NCBI GenBank assembly: GCA_035079385.1
Contig: JAVHKY010000026.1
Span: 2,003,501-2,067,500 of the forward strand
Length of the DNA stretch: 64,000 bases
DNA from: Aspidiotus rigidus
Taxonomy: Eukaryota > Arthropoda > Insecta > Hemiptera > Diaspididae
Direction of reading: 5' to 3'
Part shown: piece by piece, positions 12,516 through 26,561 of the stretch
Position numbering within the stretch: the first letter of the stretch is position 1
Layout: each line of letters starts with the position of its first letter
Made by a program: the position numbers and the translations under genes
The notes under the pieces: model-generated
Database searches by the model: none
What the model saw: the letters and a program-made list of their open reading frames with translations, nothing else
What the model was told of the DNA's origin: nothing

Positions 12516-15500
12516 ATGAATTTTCTTCGTAAGTATGAAAGAAATACACAAACACGTGACGCTGAAATTTGAACAATATATGACGGGAGAAGGGGAGATC
12601 GGAGGAGATGTGAAGATTTTAAAAGAAACGATCAAGAATTATGGATCCCCGAAGATGGTACTGACAGAAAAGAGAGCGAAAGGAAGACCCAGGAAAAGAC
12701 TGACGGACACCTACGATTCAGCCGAGGGAAACACATCAACGTAGACAGGCCACCCTTAGCCTACACACGACGAGAACGACTTTTGATATCAGTCTCTAAG
12801 CCACTTCGTCCATTTTTATAGTCAAGGAGAGTTCAAAGTAAAGATGTGCATCCATTGAATGCAACTGATTTTTATCGACGGCTGAAAATCAATTTATTTA
12901 CACACCATGTTCACGAGTACAACAAGGACAAACTTAAAATGGAATTTTATGAAGTACATATGTATTTTCGGAGTAATCGAAAAATTCATGATTCATATCA
13001 GACAAGTTCACAACTGGAAAGACGTCTACAAGAATTTTTCAAAATAAACGTTCGCTCAATATACGCTTAGCAAACATTTTGTTCTGATTCTTTTTTCTAC
13101 GGCGAATTATTCATCAATATTGTCCAACCTCAAGAAGGGTGTGCTCGATGCATAAATCATGGGGTAAGAAAAGAAGATGTGAAGAAATAATAGTAATAAT
13201 AATAATGAAATGAGTGTCAAAAGAATTCATCAGATATGTATATACGTTAAAAATAACGCGCTTTATGTCGACCATTACTATTGCCAATTCTTGTTCCCAC
13301 GTCTGAACACAGCTTATCTACAACTCGGTTCAACATAATATATAAAATGAATGTTCTTTTGAAAATGAAACAAGTAGAAAAATCAAATTTTGAACTACAC
13401 GCGAACGAAGGCAAAGACAACTGAGGGTAGATTAAATGTAGGAGACACTGTAGAGCTCAATTATAGTTGATAAAGCTGAGCTCTAGAATTGCGGCCTACC
13501 GGTATGCCGAGTAATTAATATTGTAGACTATTGGAATGCGGAATGTCGCGTCTGTGTCTGATTTTTAATAAAATTAGGTCGACGAAAAAATAATATAGGC
13601 CTGTCGTTCTGCAAAAAAATTTATCGGATAAAACGGTAGAGCTCGCGTCTCTTATCTTTTGAAAGAAGCGAACGCGTAAGAATCGAAGGACCATCAAGAT
13701 GGGTGACCTCATTGAGGGCAGATGTTTACCTTGTAGTGGTTATTATTATTATTGAATGAAAAAAAAAGAAGACGACTCATCGGCTGTGTGTGACTTATTC
13801 GACCTTCAATTTTCAATTCAATCTTCAATATCAAAAGCAAATTACGAAATTAGTCTTGGAAAACAGCTTCCTCGTATTCCTCGTTCAACTTCGTTACAAA
13901 AACTCCACCAACTTTTCGCATTCACGTAGAGCTTGGTATGACTGCCTTTATCACCTTGATGGTGAATTCTTCCAAATAAATGGCACCAATTCGGAGTACT
14001 TTCTTCCCTTGCTCTGTTTCGGTATTAGGTTCTTTTTACTGCAAAATTCTTAGTGATGTAATTTTGTGAAGGGTCATTGACCTCTGCGTTCTAATGTTTG
14101 ACTGTTCTTATCATTTATTTCCTTCACTTTTTTTCATTTTTCGAGACAGACGTACATATGTGTAGTGGCTCGGTATCGATACTTCTGCAACGGTGAAAAA
14201 TGTTAATTAGTCATTTAAAATCAAAATCTCAGTTTAGAAAACCTCAACAGAGAGAGATATTTGTTCAATCTTCCCCCCTACATTACAATTTTCCTGCAAA
14301 AAGTAACACTCTGTCAGTTCTTGCTAACAAACGAATACATTTCCAATTCGAACAACCCATCAACAAACCCGTTTCAATCAACTCCTTGCAATTTGTATCT
14401 TCCACCTCTGTGAACTGACAATGAATCCTCCATTCGACCACGCAATCCCGATAAATACACCTAGATCCGTCAAATCAGGCATTCAATCTATATCTCGATC
14501 TCGCTATGTTCCTCTCGCATAGACGTAAATCTGTAAACCAGTCGCAGACGTGCTGAAGTTACCCATACTTTCAGGGTGGGTTCGTCGATAGCTCGATGAC
14601 TCCCCGCCCTCTTCGAAGTCACAATTCACCGGTAGGACGACGAAATTTTTCTCAACCTTCCTCTTCAAGAAGAGGTTTCCTATCGGTACATGGAAATGCA
14701 TGAAACGAGAAAATTCTTCGGAGCAAACCTTATAATTTTTTCAAGTCTTTACAGAAAGTCGAAAGCTAGTAGCCTTGATATACGTAATCGCAGATCACGA
14801 AGTATCTTCAATGAAGGGGTTCAATTTCTTTGATCCTTCGGTAGCAGTTCAGAGGTTTTCAAGTTCACGAACTCGGTCAAGGTCATTATGCTCGGACTTC
14901 TAATAAATATAAGTTGAGAGTCTGAAACCCAGCTTCTTTGCGGTCATTAGGCTCAACAACACGCAGCTCATTCTTCCGCCCCCGGGTTCCTATTATGATG
15001 TAACTCGAAAGTCAGCCATCCCCTAGCTTTTTTGAACCACTGAAGTCGTTCAAGGTCATGAGGCCAGGCCTCATCCTGGGAGCCGTCTCGCATAATCCAC
15101 TTTTAGCCCAAGCCCCCAAAGTCAATCTAAGCCTCCAACATAGGATCTTTCGAATAGAACAGAACTCAACCACAATAGCCTTGCCTATATCTTCCCTCAG
15201 CGTTGATTTTTTAATCGCAGGTTAGAAATTTTCGAGTGATTCCCTCCCCGCTTCCCTTTCCCCTCATTTATATTCATGTCAAACGAATTGTGGTCACTAA
15301 AGGACTAAGAAAACTTTCGACTTTCGAGCATACGTACGCATTTTAAAATAGGGAGTGAATAAATCGCGTCGTAAAACAAGATCTCTGCTCGCTTCAATAG
15401 ATTAACATGTTCTGAAGAGTTACGTTGGTATAAAGTCTGCGAAGAAAATGGTGTAGGTAACAATGAACTTTTGTGAAAGATCATTGTCATGATATTTTCT

Positions 15501-15855
15501 CTACGCAAAAATTCGCTGACAAATACTTTTCATCATTCTAAAAACACAAAAAACGAGGGGAATCTACTTTTCCACATTTACGAAGATTTGGACTATAGCT
15601 CTAAAATTGGGTATGCAAACACTTATTAAAATTCTACTCTTAGTTTAGATCTGTACGCTCTCAACACAAGTAATTCAACCCTTTTGTCGCTTCAATCCCA
15701 TGTACATATTCATTTCAAACTTACACCCTTACTTCCCATTTTTAGCATTTTATATGTTTTTTATTCTTGAAAAATTGTCACGAAGTGTTTGACAATGGCG
15801 AACATTCAGTATACTAGCCTACTTTCATAATACTTGGCACTCGAAGAAAATTCAT
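12516..15855. other. Gene-free intron sequence
   Basis: No supported gene. The frames at 12535-12744 and 12846-13070 are short and lack recognisable domains. A fragment at about 13875-13905 resembles the CCTCGTTCAACTTCGTTA end of the minisatellite-bearing family. Nothing else is named. Confidence 0.45.
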
Positions 15856-16420
15856 GGGTCCTTTAACGGAGTTGAACGAGGGGTGGCAGGGAACCTGTTT
15901 TCTGGGGTATAAGGGATCTGGAAAATGTAGATTGTGACGTCACAGGAAAGCTTATACAGCCTGAAGTGTTTCTAAGTCCCGAAAATGATGACGTGACAAC
16001 TTGAGCGCGCTGCAATTTCAAGGTAGCCTTCGTTTTTGTAAGTCCCCCTCCTGTCATTTTTAGTTCAACAGTGGAAATTTTCCTAAATCCCCTTCCTTTC
16101 ATTAGCTCGAGAGTCTGAGTCCTCCTCCTGTCATAAATAGCTGGAGAGTCGAAATTTTTTTCAACTCCCTCTCCTATCTTATATATAACTCGAGAATCAA
16201 CAGATTGTGACGTCACAAGGTTCACCTATGACGTCATTAAACTGTGACGTCACAGGCCTCGGTCCCAACTATATATGATGGGTGGAGGACTTGAAAAAAT
16301 TTCGTCCTTCGAGATATTTATTATAGTAGGAGGGGGACTTGGAAAATTTTCGAGCTTCGAGCTTTGCCGAGCGGCAGACTTTTTTTCCGAAAAACTCCCC
16401 GATAAAACAAGTTCCCTGTT
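15856..16420 (+). mobile_element. Minisatellite-bearing repeat family, divergent copy C
   Basis: It begins with CTTTAACGGAGTTGAACGAG and CAGGGAACCTGTTTTCTGGG and ends with GATAAAACAAGTTCCCTGTT, the same termini as copies A and B. The interior has degraded AAATTT...CCCCTCCT...ATATAT units and, unlike A and B, four exact TGACGTCA octamers (15935, 16208, 16229, 16245). It is non-coding. Confidence 0.6.
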
Positions 16421-17643
16421 AAAAGTTTTGGCCTCCACTTTCGTGAGTTTCTCTGTACTAGAACTTACATATTCAGTATATTGTACTAGGGTTATAATAG
16501 ATCTGGCATACAAGATACTATCATCCTGTCGCCTGCACCATAAACTAGACTTTCTCTGAACTCAAGATTCGGGAAAATTTCGACCGCTACTTCTTCATGA
16601 GTTAGTGTGAGCCCGTCAGCCAGTTAGCCACAGAATGCTAGGTTTATTAGTTACTATGGCGTCATCTCAACCGAGATGGACGTATCACAAGTCGATAGCA
16701 TAGGGAGAAACGATTCAATGTAGAATAATCGTTAAAATCGATATATTACTTCGAAAAGTAGGTAGCGAATGCTGTATTATGTATCTCTGGAGGAGACGGC
16801 GTCACTTTTTGTACCCATTTCCCCTTGATTAATTTCTATCCCTGACATGCGTCCCGATCTTACTGAGATTTCCGAACCATATCTTCATAATTTCTATCCC
16901 ACCTTCTCTGCTACAAAGACGGGTCCAGATCGAAAATCTTAAATCCTATTACTGCTCCCTGATCCTCTCCTCCTGGCATGATTTTTGGTCCTCCTTTTCC
17001 TCCAGTAAACTCCGATCTATTGAGAAATCTCCAATTCCTTAGTCTACTACAAACCACTCATCCCAAGTCATTCCAACCCGTCTGAGAATAGGCCATACCT
17101 GTCTCATACTTTCAACGCCCCTCATTCTCTTTATGTTTATACTACAATGCCTACGATTTATTCCCGTTCAATACTTCTCCTATTACCCAGCTCTCGAAAA
17201 CATCTAGCTGCATCATTCTATCTCTCTCCCTCCGAGCAATCATAAGAAAATCTTCGGTAAGATGAACTACCTATTCATCTAAGACCAACTAATTATTCAT
17301 CCTTATTGTCGCCATCTGTCCACTCCGGGCTCAAAAAGTTGCTATCTCTTCCAATAAAACAACTTTCCCAAAGAAAAGAATGCAATAGGAAAATTTCTAG
17401 ACACTGATTTGTGTCTACCAGGCGACCTTTGCGTAGCACATCAACGCGTTCAATTCTCGATTCGACGAAAACTTCTATTGTAAGCTCGAATTTCACTACT
17501 TGTAGCATTATACGAGAACACAATGTCAAAAATGTGTTGTCTGGAAGAAAATCTAGTTTTCACTTTAACCTCTAACTACCCTTTGAAATCCTTTCACTTT
17601 TTTCTCTTACTTATTTCGTGTAAAATACTTCAACCTTGCTTCG

Positions 17644-17677
<34 letters not shown>

Positions 17678-20600
17678 TCCCAAAACGACAATAATTTACA
17701 TCTCTTCTATTTCGCTCCTTTCTTTCGACTGTTCCTCCTAACTTATTGCGGGGAAAATAAATGTTAATTCATTCACGCGCTCTTGGTTCGAAGTACGATA
17801 AAATACTGTGGTCGTAATGACATTACCAGAAAATAGGGTACCTCGAGAACGAATTTTCTGCGAGTGTGTACTCCTGAAACAGTGTATCATACTGTTTGAG
17901 TGGCGCTTCATCGATTAGCGGAAAGATGTTTCCTTCACATTGATATACCGCATTAAAATGGGAGAACAAGAACGTCTCACTTCCTCTGCATACCTACCGC
18001 ACAAAGGACATATGTTTATGACAAAGCAGTAATTATGGGCTTTATATCACCCGAGATTGTACAACAAGGTCGCTGCAATACGTTATTATATACGTATTCG
18101 TAAATTGTAATGAGCCCTCACTCGAAAATTGCGCACTATGCGACAGGACATCACTATAAAGCTGAAGTACAAAAAAGTTCGGCTTAGCGTGACGAAATGA
18201 TAGTATTTTATAGACACGAGATTCAACGTGAGTCGATATCTACGATCCCATTTCCCAAATTGAGCCATTCCGTGTGGAGAGAGGTGAAAATATGTCGAAA
18301 ATTTTGGTACGAGCTTAACGTAACACAGATGAGAGAAATAAAGATTCAATGGTTGTAGCCTATTACCACATTTTATCTCCTTTTTTTTTTTTTTTTTTCT
18401 TTCTTTACTATCCTATCTACTTTAGAGAGGCATTAACTTGGCGTGTTCGTCGGGAGTTCTATCTAATTTCACTATTTAATTAGAAGTTAGTAAATTGAGT
18501 TACTTCGACGCGTGAGGTTGGGTACAAAAAACTAAGAGCTGTTACTTAAAATTTCAGGGTCGTAAAAAAATGTATATTTATTCGTATACTCACATAGGTA
18601 GGTATCCTATTGCACGTTAGTTACCGCGTTATGTGTAATTATAATTTTCGCAAGGAAACTCCCGAATGGCAGCGCGTTTTTCTCTCCTATAATGAACATA
18701 CACGTGGCCTTTATTTTTTGCTTAGAGGTTACTAGAATGGCGTGAAATGTAATCTTCGTTTATGGAGTTGTCGGTACAACCGTATGAGGTGGTATCCTGT
18801 ACTTACGAAAGTTGTCCGCACGTGCAAATAGGGCTATGTATACTAGCTTACTTCGATAAAAAAAATTGGTGTAGTCATATACTTTTATTTAGTGTGCGAG
18901 AAAGCGGGCTAAAACAGAAAATTAATGAACGAAGACTCTTGAGGAAGAAATATAGTAGTATGAAGGTTAAGAGGATAAGTTATGGCTGTATAGTCTAGTG
19001 GCTAACCAATTCTTTTTAATATAGTGGGGAATAAACGTTAAGAAAGCTCGAACTTTTCCATAGGTAACTTGATAGAACAAAATAATGGCGGTGGATACGC
19101 ACCTCGTCATAGCTTCAGCTTCATGGAGTTAGTAATCGTAATTTTTCTTCCGATTAGTTCAAATGCAAAAAATTTATGAAAATCCAGTCTAAGGTAACTA
19201 GCTTTCGGGCACTCACTAGCGCACGTTCTTTTTTTGGGAGAAGGGGGGGGGGAAGATATCAACTCGGACTTGAACTCTCCGATTTCCAACAAACGGCTAG
19301 GATGCCAATAAAAATATTGAAAAGAGGAAACCCAGTCCCGAACTTGAGAATTTTCGATAACGGACAAAGGCATAACAAAGACATCAACCAGTTTAAACCT
19401 CCTTGTAACGTCACCATCATCATGCGTTGTATCTGCTTGTGACGTCATCACCACCCGTGACATCATCAGTTTGAATTTCATCCTCTCTGTTCACAGTCTA
19501 ACTAGGTCTAGTTTAAAACTAGTATCTATGGCTTAATTAATCCTAGTTCAAAGCTAGTAATATTGTAAGCTCGAAATAGGACTGGAAAACTCGAAATCGG
19601 CTTTGCAAACTCGGCCTCGCAGTTTTCTACGAGTGAGTTGAGGTGCCGGCAAAGACATCAAAAAGGTCAAATAGTATTGTCGTACATGGTGCACCTACAC
19701 TTAAAGCCGCTGAAAGTCTAAATTATCTCGACTACAAAGAGTGATGCAGCCCACGTCAACCCTGACAGAGGAACGGAGGTAGGAAGAATTTCTTCCAGAC
19801 CCACAATTTATCAAAGATCAGAAAAACATATGAACACTTTTTGCAAAGTCTCGAGAAGGGTCATGCACATCTTAGACGAAATAATTATTGATTAATAAAA
19901 GACTATTTTGACAAAAATATGAGCGTTGCTGGTATCAGAATGGTGGAGCATCCTTTTTTTTTTTATTTTTTAAAAAAGTTTGAAAATTCAGCTACAGAGA
20001 TTAGAAATGGGCGAGGAAGCGCGGGCAGGCGGTCAAAATTAAATTTTTGCTTTCTCGAACCTCTCCTTCTGAAAATAGTAAAAGGTTACCTTGTCGCGAC
20101 GGTTCAATTTATAATTAGACGAAAATAAAATTCAAGTTCATTCACGGCTCTGTCGTTAGGTGAACTAGTTAGAGACCGAAGGGTTCCTCTTCCACTTATA
20201 CCCACATCTTACAAGAGAATATTCAAATCATCACAAAATTGGATAATAATTAGTCCGTACCCTGGGAAAAGTACCTCAAATCTCTCTCGAAACAACCACT
20301 ATTAATTATGTTATAGCTACTCGAAGAAAGTAGATTATTATATTGTTTAATGGTTCAATATTGAGGTACATGACACATACGTCGACTTGTTTTCTTTCCA
20401 AGTTTTAGTTGCGATCTAATGATGAGTCATACAGAAAAAATGAATGAATTATTTGTTACATACCTACATAAAAAGTCATTACTCCTGGTGTGCACACGGT
20501 GGGCAGTGGTCACCTTGATAGACTTTTTGGAGAAAGGCTATGTATATGAAGAGGGCTTTTCAAGCTGTACAAATGGATAAAACACTCGGAAAATTTCGTA

Positions 20601-22734
20601 CTCGGAGCTGTAGTAGTGCGCCTAATGATTTTGACCTACTTTTTGAGGTTTTAGGGCCTCGGAATCTTCACCCTATATAGTGACTGCAAAAGACACCACG
20701 AATCAAGCTCTCAATCATCTTCTTGTGATCCTTCTAAACGATTCCTCCACATTAATGACAACACCGTAGCCATTTTGGAACAAGAAACATGATTTCTATA
20801 ATGTTTTGTAAAAAAGAATTAATTTTTAGCACTACATCAACATTTCTTGTGGCCTGCTTTCTTTCAAAGTGTTTCCTTTAATAAGTCTCATTGTGTTCGA
20901 AAATTTTGCAGAGTTTCAATACTCTACTTCGGTACTACGAAAATTATGAACTATACCGTAAGCCTGCAGAAACGTGTTATTGATTGTCGTTTATCGGTTT
21001 AAAAAACTGTATCTAAAACTGTAATATTACCATCGCGTTTTATGTTACAAAATGTTCGCACACATACTCACGCTATACTTGACCAATCCACCGCACTGTA
21101 TTCCTTAATAGCAATCGATTCCGAGTAGAGTGACTCATTAGACTAATTTAAAATAAACATTCGAATAGGATTCTGCATAACTTTGATGGTTGTTAAACGT
21201 GCGCGGAAAGTTCTCGCGACGAGAAAATTTCCTCGAAATTCGCGCCCGTTATTTCTTCAAATAACGATCGCTATAAACAATACGCGGGCGAATGATATAA
21301 TCGTCTTAACTTGTTGCAAGGGGCATAATTTAGTTGATCCCATAGGTAAGTGAGTGGTTAGCATGAATTGCCTTTTTTTTCCCCTCGAAGGAGGGTGCGA
21401 TTGAAATCGTTTCTGTCTATGAAACTATAACGTGGAGAAAAACTTTTCTACGCAAATATAATTATACTTTTGATTTCTTCGGAAAGTTCATCTACTTCAT
21501 TTTCTGGTATAAAATATATTTCCGACAGGACATCCGTGCGTCCAATTAGTGTTTTAGAACTTTTCATCGTCTCGTAAAAGTATATAAATAGGCACCATTT
21601 CGAACTGCCATTAAATTTTTTCCAAACTTGTCGACTAAAACGACGAGCGCGTCGTATTTTATAGATCGCCTGTCGCAATTACAACTGCCATTAAATTCGA
21701 TACACAATGTACGTATAATATTATCATCTGCTTCAAAGGACCATCCTGAGGCCGGTCTAGGTCAAATTTTCTCAGCGTGTAGGAAGCAAAATACTGCCGA
21801 GTACAAACGAATTCATGTTTACGTTTGCGTAATAATTAAGTTTTGGAAACTACCAATTGCGCTCGTAGTGTATGATAAGGTTTTTCTTTTGTTTTCAAAC
21901 TATATACTACTCATTCGGAACCCTCGTTAAACTTATCAAATATTTACTTTTGATGGATGTTTCACCTTCGAAATACAATTTTCTATACACATTTTGATAT
22001 GCACTACTACGTTCCGCGAATAAATAGATGGAAAATAATAAAAGTGTTCTCAAAAAGTTGACTTGCAGGGTACTCAAGAAGAACTCTTCCTTGTACACTT
22101 TTTGGTTCAACAACCGCGTATTCTGGAATACTATTATTGTTCTGGATGGAGGACAGAGTCGGTGAGGCGACGAAAGCGAAAAGTGATGTTTCGAAAATAC
22201 ATCGATTCTCTAGCTTTCATGAACACGAAACTTTGCGCAAGTATTTTTCCATAAAATTTTTTACTTTCCGAGCGTTCTTTCGCAAACACCTATGTAAATT
22301 TGTGCAGCATTTCATCCTCATCGCAAGAAAGCATTCTTACAAAACAACAAAAATTTAACCTTTGAGTTGGAGGATCCTCCGCAGGTCTTTACGAACCTAA
22401 AGTGATAGGTAGGATAGTCTAACAAGTTTTGCAGAACTTCCCTAGAGCAGAAAGTCGGACAATCTTACTCGTATTTTGTATATTTAAAAGCGTTAGATCG
22501 AATTTGAGTAACTATAATGTCGAAAAAAATGGCTTCGTAATGAACTTAGACGATGGTACCTGCAGCAAGTTGACCAAAGACATATAGGGCTCCTTCCAGT
22601 ATTGTTCCTTCATGAGGTCGATCTACAATGTACAATCCAACGCAACCAGATTACGGACTCGGAAAGCACATAAAATAAGAGTATTTGGAGGAGAAGGCAG
22701 ATCCTCTAAGGCTCTCATGCCATTTCTGGGGTAG
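16421..22734. other. Gene-free intron sequence with homopolymers
   Basis: No gene or RNA is supported. Simple tracts include a long A run at about 17647-17675 and a T run at about 18381-18399. A TGACGTCA octamer lies at 19440. Open frames (for example 17293-17529, 18086-18349, 19107-19481 and 21628-21930) show no domain signature and overlap on both strands, as chance frames do. Confidence 0.45.
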
Positions 22735-24119
22735 TCTTCCACCTTCCTCTGCTCAATGTCCTGCAAGTTAAACTTTCTCCTCTTGAGGAGGATCTGCTTC
22801 GGAAAGGCTTGAAATCAGCCTCCCATCCCACCTCCAGATGGGGTACAAGCTCCACAAATTCAATCTCTGATCTTTCAATCAAAGTTACAGTTCCAGCTAT
22901 TCGATCTTTGGTCTTTGCAATCAACTCCTGAATAACCATATTCTAGAGATTATTCCTCTTCAAACTGGTTGGTACTGACCAAAGCCGATAAAGGTAACTT
23001 TATCGTGATTTTGAACAAGGAGGAGTCCAGAGCCAAATTAATAATGATCATGTTTCACGTCTACTAGTTATAAAATCTTGGCCAAACTCGTAAATTTTTC
23101 TCACAGAGGCGACTAACGTAGGCGTGGTACACTGTAAGTTAAGCTATCCAGTCCACGGGGGCCTCATTCGCTCCCCTTGTTTGCCCCCATTTGGATATCA
23201 ACAATAGTGACGTCTTTAGCTGCCCGTGACGTCAGCTCTTCTTTTCTCGGGAACACTCCGCTCTTAAGCGACGTTATGAACGCTGATGACGTCACAGGCA
23301 ACCATCATGGATGGTTATGTCATCAGCTTAGACTCTCTCTCTTCCTTATTCTCTTCTTTTCTCAGGATCATTCACTTCGGGCTCCCAACAATGTCCATTA
23401 ACTACGACATAGGCCTAAGAGTAATACTGCTCGAATCTCTTTTATACTAGGCCTCCGAATCACGGCTGATGACGTCATACTTGCGTATTTCAGAATTTGG
23501 GGTACTACTCCTTAGTCTTCATTATACTGGGCTATACTACTTACTAAACTGTACTAGGCCTACTATTAGCCTTCACGAAACCAGGCCTCTACAGTACAAG
23601 GATGAGGGGAGGTGGATTGAACTCGCAAATTTCAAAATCAGGCACGAAGTTACGGTTGATGACTTCATCGTTTATTATAAAGGAAGAGAAGGGATATAGT
23701 ATACGGGATTATTAGGAGCGGAGGAACTCGCGTGGGTGGCGTGAACTTGCAAATTCTGGAATTAACGGGAAGGATTCAGAACGCGTAAAAGTCGCAGATT
23801 TTCAGAATCATATCCTGGGTTCCTTTCCGGGGGGCAACTCGCGAGAGTGGTGTGAACTTGTGAATATTGGAATCAGGGGTTAGGATTCAAGAAACTTTAG
23901 GAAAAATATGAAGCATGTCAAAAGCCCACATTTTCTTGACGGTATCGATTCTGAATTGAATTTTTCTAATTATGTTCACGATGTAAGATCACCTGTTAAA
24001 AAGAGAACATCTCTATCCCATCCTCAACCTGTGTCTCCATGGCTTCATGGCCTTCCTAAACTCCACAAGGACAATATGGGATACTTCACTTTTGACATGT
24101 TCCATGTCTTTTCTCTCGC

Positions 24120-24665
24120 CGCACCCCGATTTTGAAACTCGCGAGTACACCCCGCGTAATGATAATAAATAATTATATTAATTAATTAATAAATAATTAA
24201 ATAAATAAATAATTAAATAATTAAATAATTAATTACGCTGCGTCCGTGCACATCTCTACCCCGCGGGTGATTCAGAAATTCGCGAGTACACCCCGCGTAA
24301 TAATAATAATAATAAATAATTAATTAATTAATAATTAAATAATTAAATAAAATAAATAAATGATTAAATAAATAATATAATTAATAATTAGAAAATCTCT
24401 ACCCCGTGGGTAATTCAGAAATTCGCGAGTACACCCGCGTAATAATAATGAATGATTCATTAATTAATAATTAAATAATTAAATAAATAAATAAATAATT
24501 AAATAATTAATATAATTAATAATTAGAAAATCTCTACCCCGTGGGTGATTCAGAAATTCGCGAGTACACCCCGCGTAATAATAATAAATAATTAATTAAT
24601 TAATTAATAATTAAATAATTAAATAAATAAATAAATAAATAATATAATTAATAATTAGAAAATTT
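24120..24665. repeat. Tandem array of about 140-bp units rich in AATAAT/TTAATTAA
   Basis: Four units each begin near CGCGAGTACACCCCGCGTAAT (about 24134, 24276, 24425 and 24556). Each continues into an AT-only microsatellite of AATT and AAAT words and ends in AGAAAATCTCTACCCC(G)TGGGT. The array interrupts the Penelope-like element. Confidence 0.8.
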
Positions 24666-24684
24666 TCTAAGTCCCTCTTCCTAT

Positions 24685-25265
24685 CATATATGGCTGGATA
24701 GTCGAAATTTTTTCAAGTCCCCTAGACTTGAATTGTCTCATACCATCCCAATACAACAGAGAGACAGGGGGCGAACGAGCGGAGCGAGTTCGCGCTACCT
24801 CATATTTCTCATAGAAGACTTGAATTTTCTCATACCATTCCAATACAACAGCGAGATCGCTCGTTCGCCCCACGAAAGTTGATACCTCAAAATATAGAAC
24901 ACCCACAATTACCTCAAAATATTTCTCATACAAGACTTATACGACGCCAAGATAGGTAAAGGGGTAAACGAATAATATCTCACGAACACTTGACCTAGTA
25001 CAAGAATTAATAATAAATAAATAAATAAATAAATAAATAATATTAAATAATTAAATAATTAAATAAATAAAGGCTGGATAGTCGAAATTTTTCCAAGTCC
25101 CCTAGACTTGAATTGTCTCATACCATTCCAATACAACACCGAGACAGCGGGCGAACGAGCGGAGCGAGTTCGCGCTACCTCATCGTTCTCATAGAAGACT
25201 TATACGACGCCAAGATGGGTAAAGGGGTAAACGAATAATATCTCACGAACACTTGACCTAGTAAA
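24685..25265. repeat. Direct duplication of a roughly 200-300-bp segment
   Basis: The segment starting GGCTGGATAGTCGAAATTT occurs near 24692 and again near 25072. Both carry CCCCTAGACTTGAATTGTC, CGAACGAGCGGAGCGAGTTCG (an imperfect palindrome) and GGTAAAGGGGTAAACGAAT. An AAAT-type microsatellite (about 25005-25068) separates the copies. Confidence 0.8.
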
Positions 25266-25552
25266 AGCCTAGACTGAAATATTTCAAGATGACCGATAAA
25301 ATATAAAAGACATGGAACATGATTTTCATTTATTTGGCTATGCCAGAAAATTTTTCTCCTACTTTCCGACTATCTTAGTTCATCGATCAATGAATGGTTC
25401 AAGGTCTCCTTCGATGTTATAAGTATGTTTCTGCGCACTCTCCTCGTTCCTGCTCTGAATTATTTTATTGAGGTTATTCTCAAAGATGCACCTATTGTTG
25501 TTGATTTCATGACCCACCTTCCCGAATTTCTATCAATCTCAACATCTCATCT

Positions 25553-26026
25553 ATGAGTTTCCCAAGAATATCGGTGTCTCTATCGGCTCCCCTTGGATCT
25601 CTGCTCTCAGAGGTTTTTTTCAAACTTTTTGATAATGGAGTCTTCCAGACCGAATTCACCTACGCCCTAACATTGTTTACTGGCACCAATACGTGGACGA
25701 TGTCTTATACCTTTGGAGTGGCTCCATTAATAACCTCCACTCTTTCCTCACAGTCGATACTTTACCATCGATTTACTAGTGAGAGGACTTCTATTAGTTT
25801 TCTCGAGCTTTTTATCTCCATGGTTGGTGGCGTACACAGTTTCGGATTTTTCGTAAAAATACCTGCAAGGATATCAATAACTATACCTCTATCTCCTGTC
25901 CCGTTTCCCATAAGCTCGTCGTCTTCAGTAGCTTCATCCACCGATTCGTTTCTGTCTCCCTTCCCCCTGAGGATTTTTCCGAAGAAGTCGATGTCATCAA
26001 ACACTTTGCTCATTCTAATGGCCTAG
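25553..26026 (+). pseudogene. Penelope-type reverse transcriptase palm, frameshifted
   Basis: The segment has the GSLLSEVFFKLFDNGVF block in one frame and HQYVDDVLYLW in another, so at least one frameshift lies between about 25640 and 25680. YVDD is the catalytic motif at 25690-25701. The long uninterrupted frame here is partly out of frame with the ancestral protein and should not be read as a gene. Confidence 0.75.
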
Positions 26027-26561
26027 AACTTGATGTAGATCGTGTGGTTTGGAAAAACCCATACTTCCAGAACTCTAGATTCCACCACTTCGCTCTTTCT
26101 ACGAAGAAGGTGAAATGGGTCCTTTTTTTTATATTTTGGTAAGCTTTCCTTCGAAATCACTCGCCTATCCTCAAACCTTTCGGTTCTCGTCCTGCCCTTC
26201 ATAACGCTTTTTCTGTCCGTTACCTATTTTGTAGACAGAAAGATCCTATCCTTATTCCTGAGAGAAGTGGGGTCTACAAGCTCCGATGTTCTGACTGCTC
26301 GGCCGTCTATACGAGTACGGAGGACGAGCCATCTCAAAAAAGACAATTCTGCCTCCCTTCGAAAAAGCTCCGCTTTTGCAGAACATTGCTCGAATTTTGA
26401 TCATAAATTTGATTTAGACCAAGCCAACTTACTCCGTTGCCAGAATTCCTTTCGTCGAGAGTGGGCCTCGAACACATTGAGATTGTTCGTCACTCCAATA
26501 ATAATGTATGTTTGTTGCTGCATGTGTTCTTCATCTTTTCCTCATTTATAGATAGAGTCAC

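Larger units (their letters stand above)
22735..26560 (+). mobile_element. Penelope-like element, degenerate and multiply interrupted
   Basis: Pieces of one element occur in order on the plus strand. LSPLEEDLLRKGLK lies at about 22760-22805 and TKADKGNFIVILNK at about 22978-23020, both N-terminal motifs of Penelope reverse transcriptases. Then comes GLPKLHK at about 24048-24070, and GSLLSEVFFKLF with the catalytic YVDD box (25690-25701) in the palm. Last is a GIY-YIG-like segment, SGVYKLRCSDCSAVY, at about 26267-26315 with its trailing EHIEIVRHSNN at about 26470-26505. Frames shift repeatedly. Unrelated repeat sequence separates the pieces at about 23090-23900 and 24110-25300. The order RT then GIY-YIG is diagnostic of endonuclease-bearing Penelope-like elements. 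The copy is dead. Confidence 0.8.

Noticed and set aside
12535..12744. Basic frame with AKGRPRKRL as an AT-hook protein
   Set aside because: One GRPRK word in a 69-codon frame in repeat-rich DNA is weak; no second hook or other domain is present.
19107..19481. 124-codon minus-strand frame
   Set aside because: No domain; overlapped by an opposite-strand frame of similar length, as expected by chance.
22715..22939. Minus-strand 74-codon frame
   Set aside because: It is antisense to the N-terminal Penelope-like RT motifs, which are recognisable on the plus strand.
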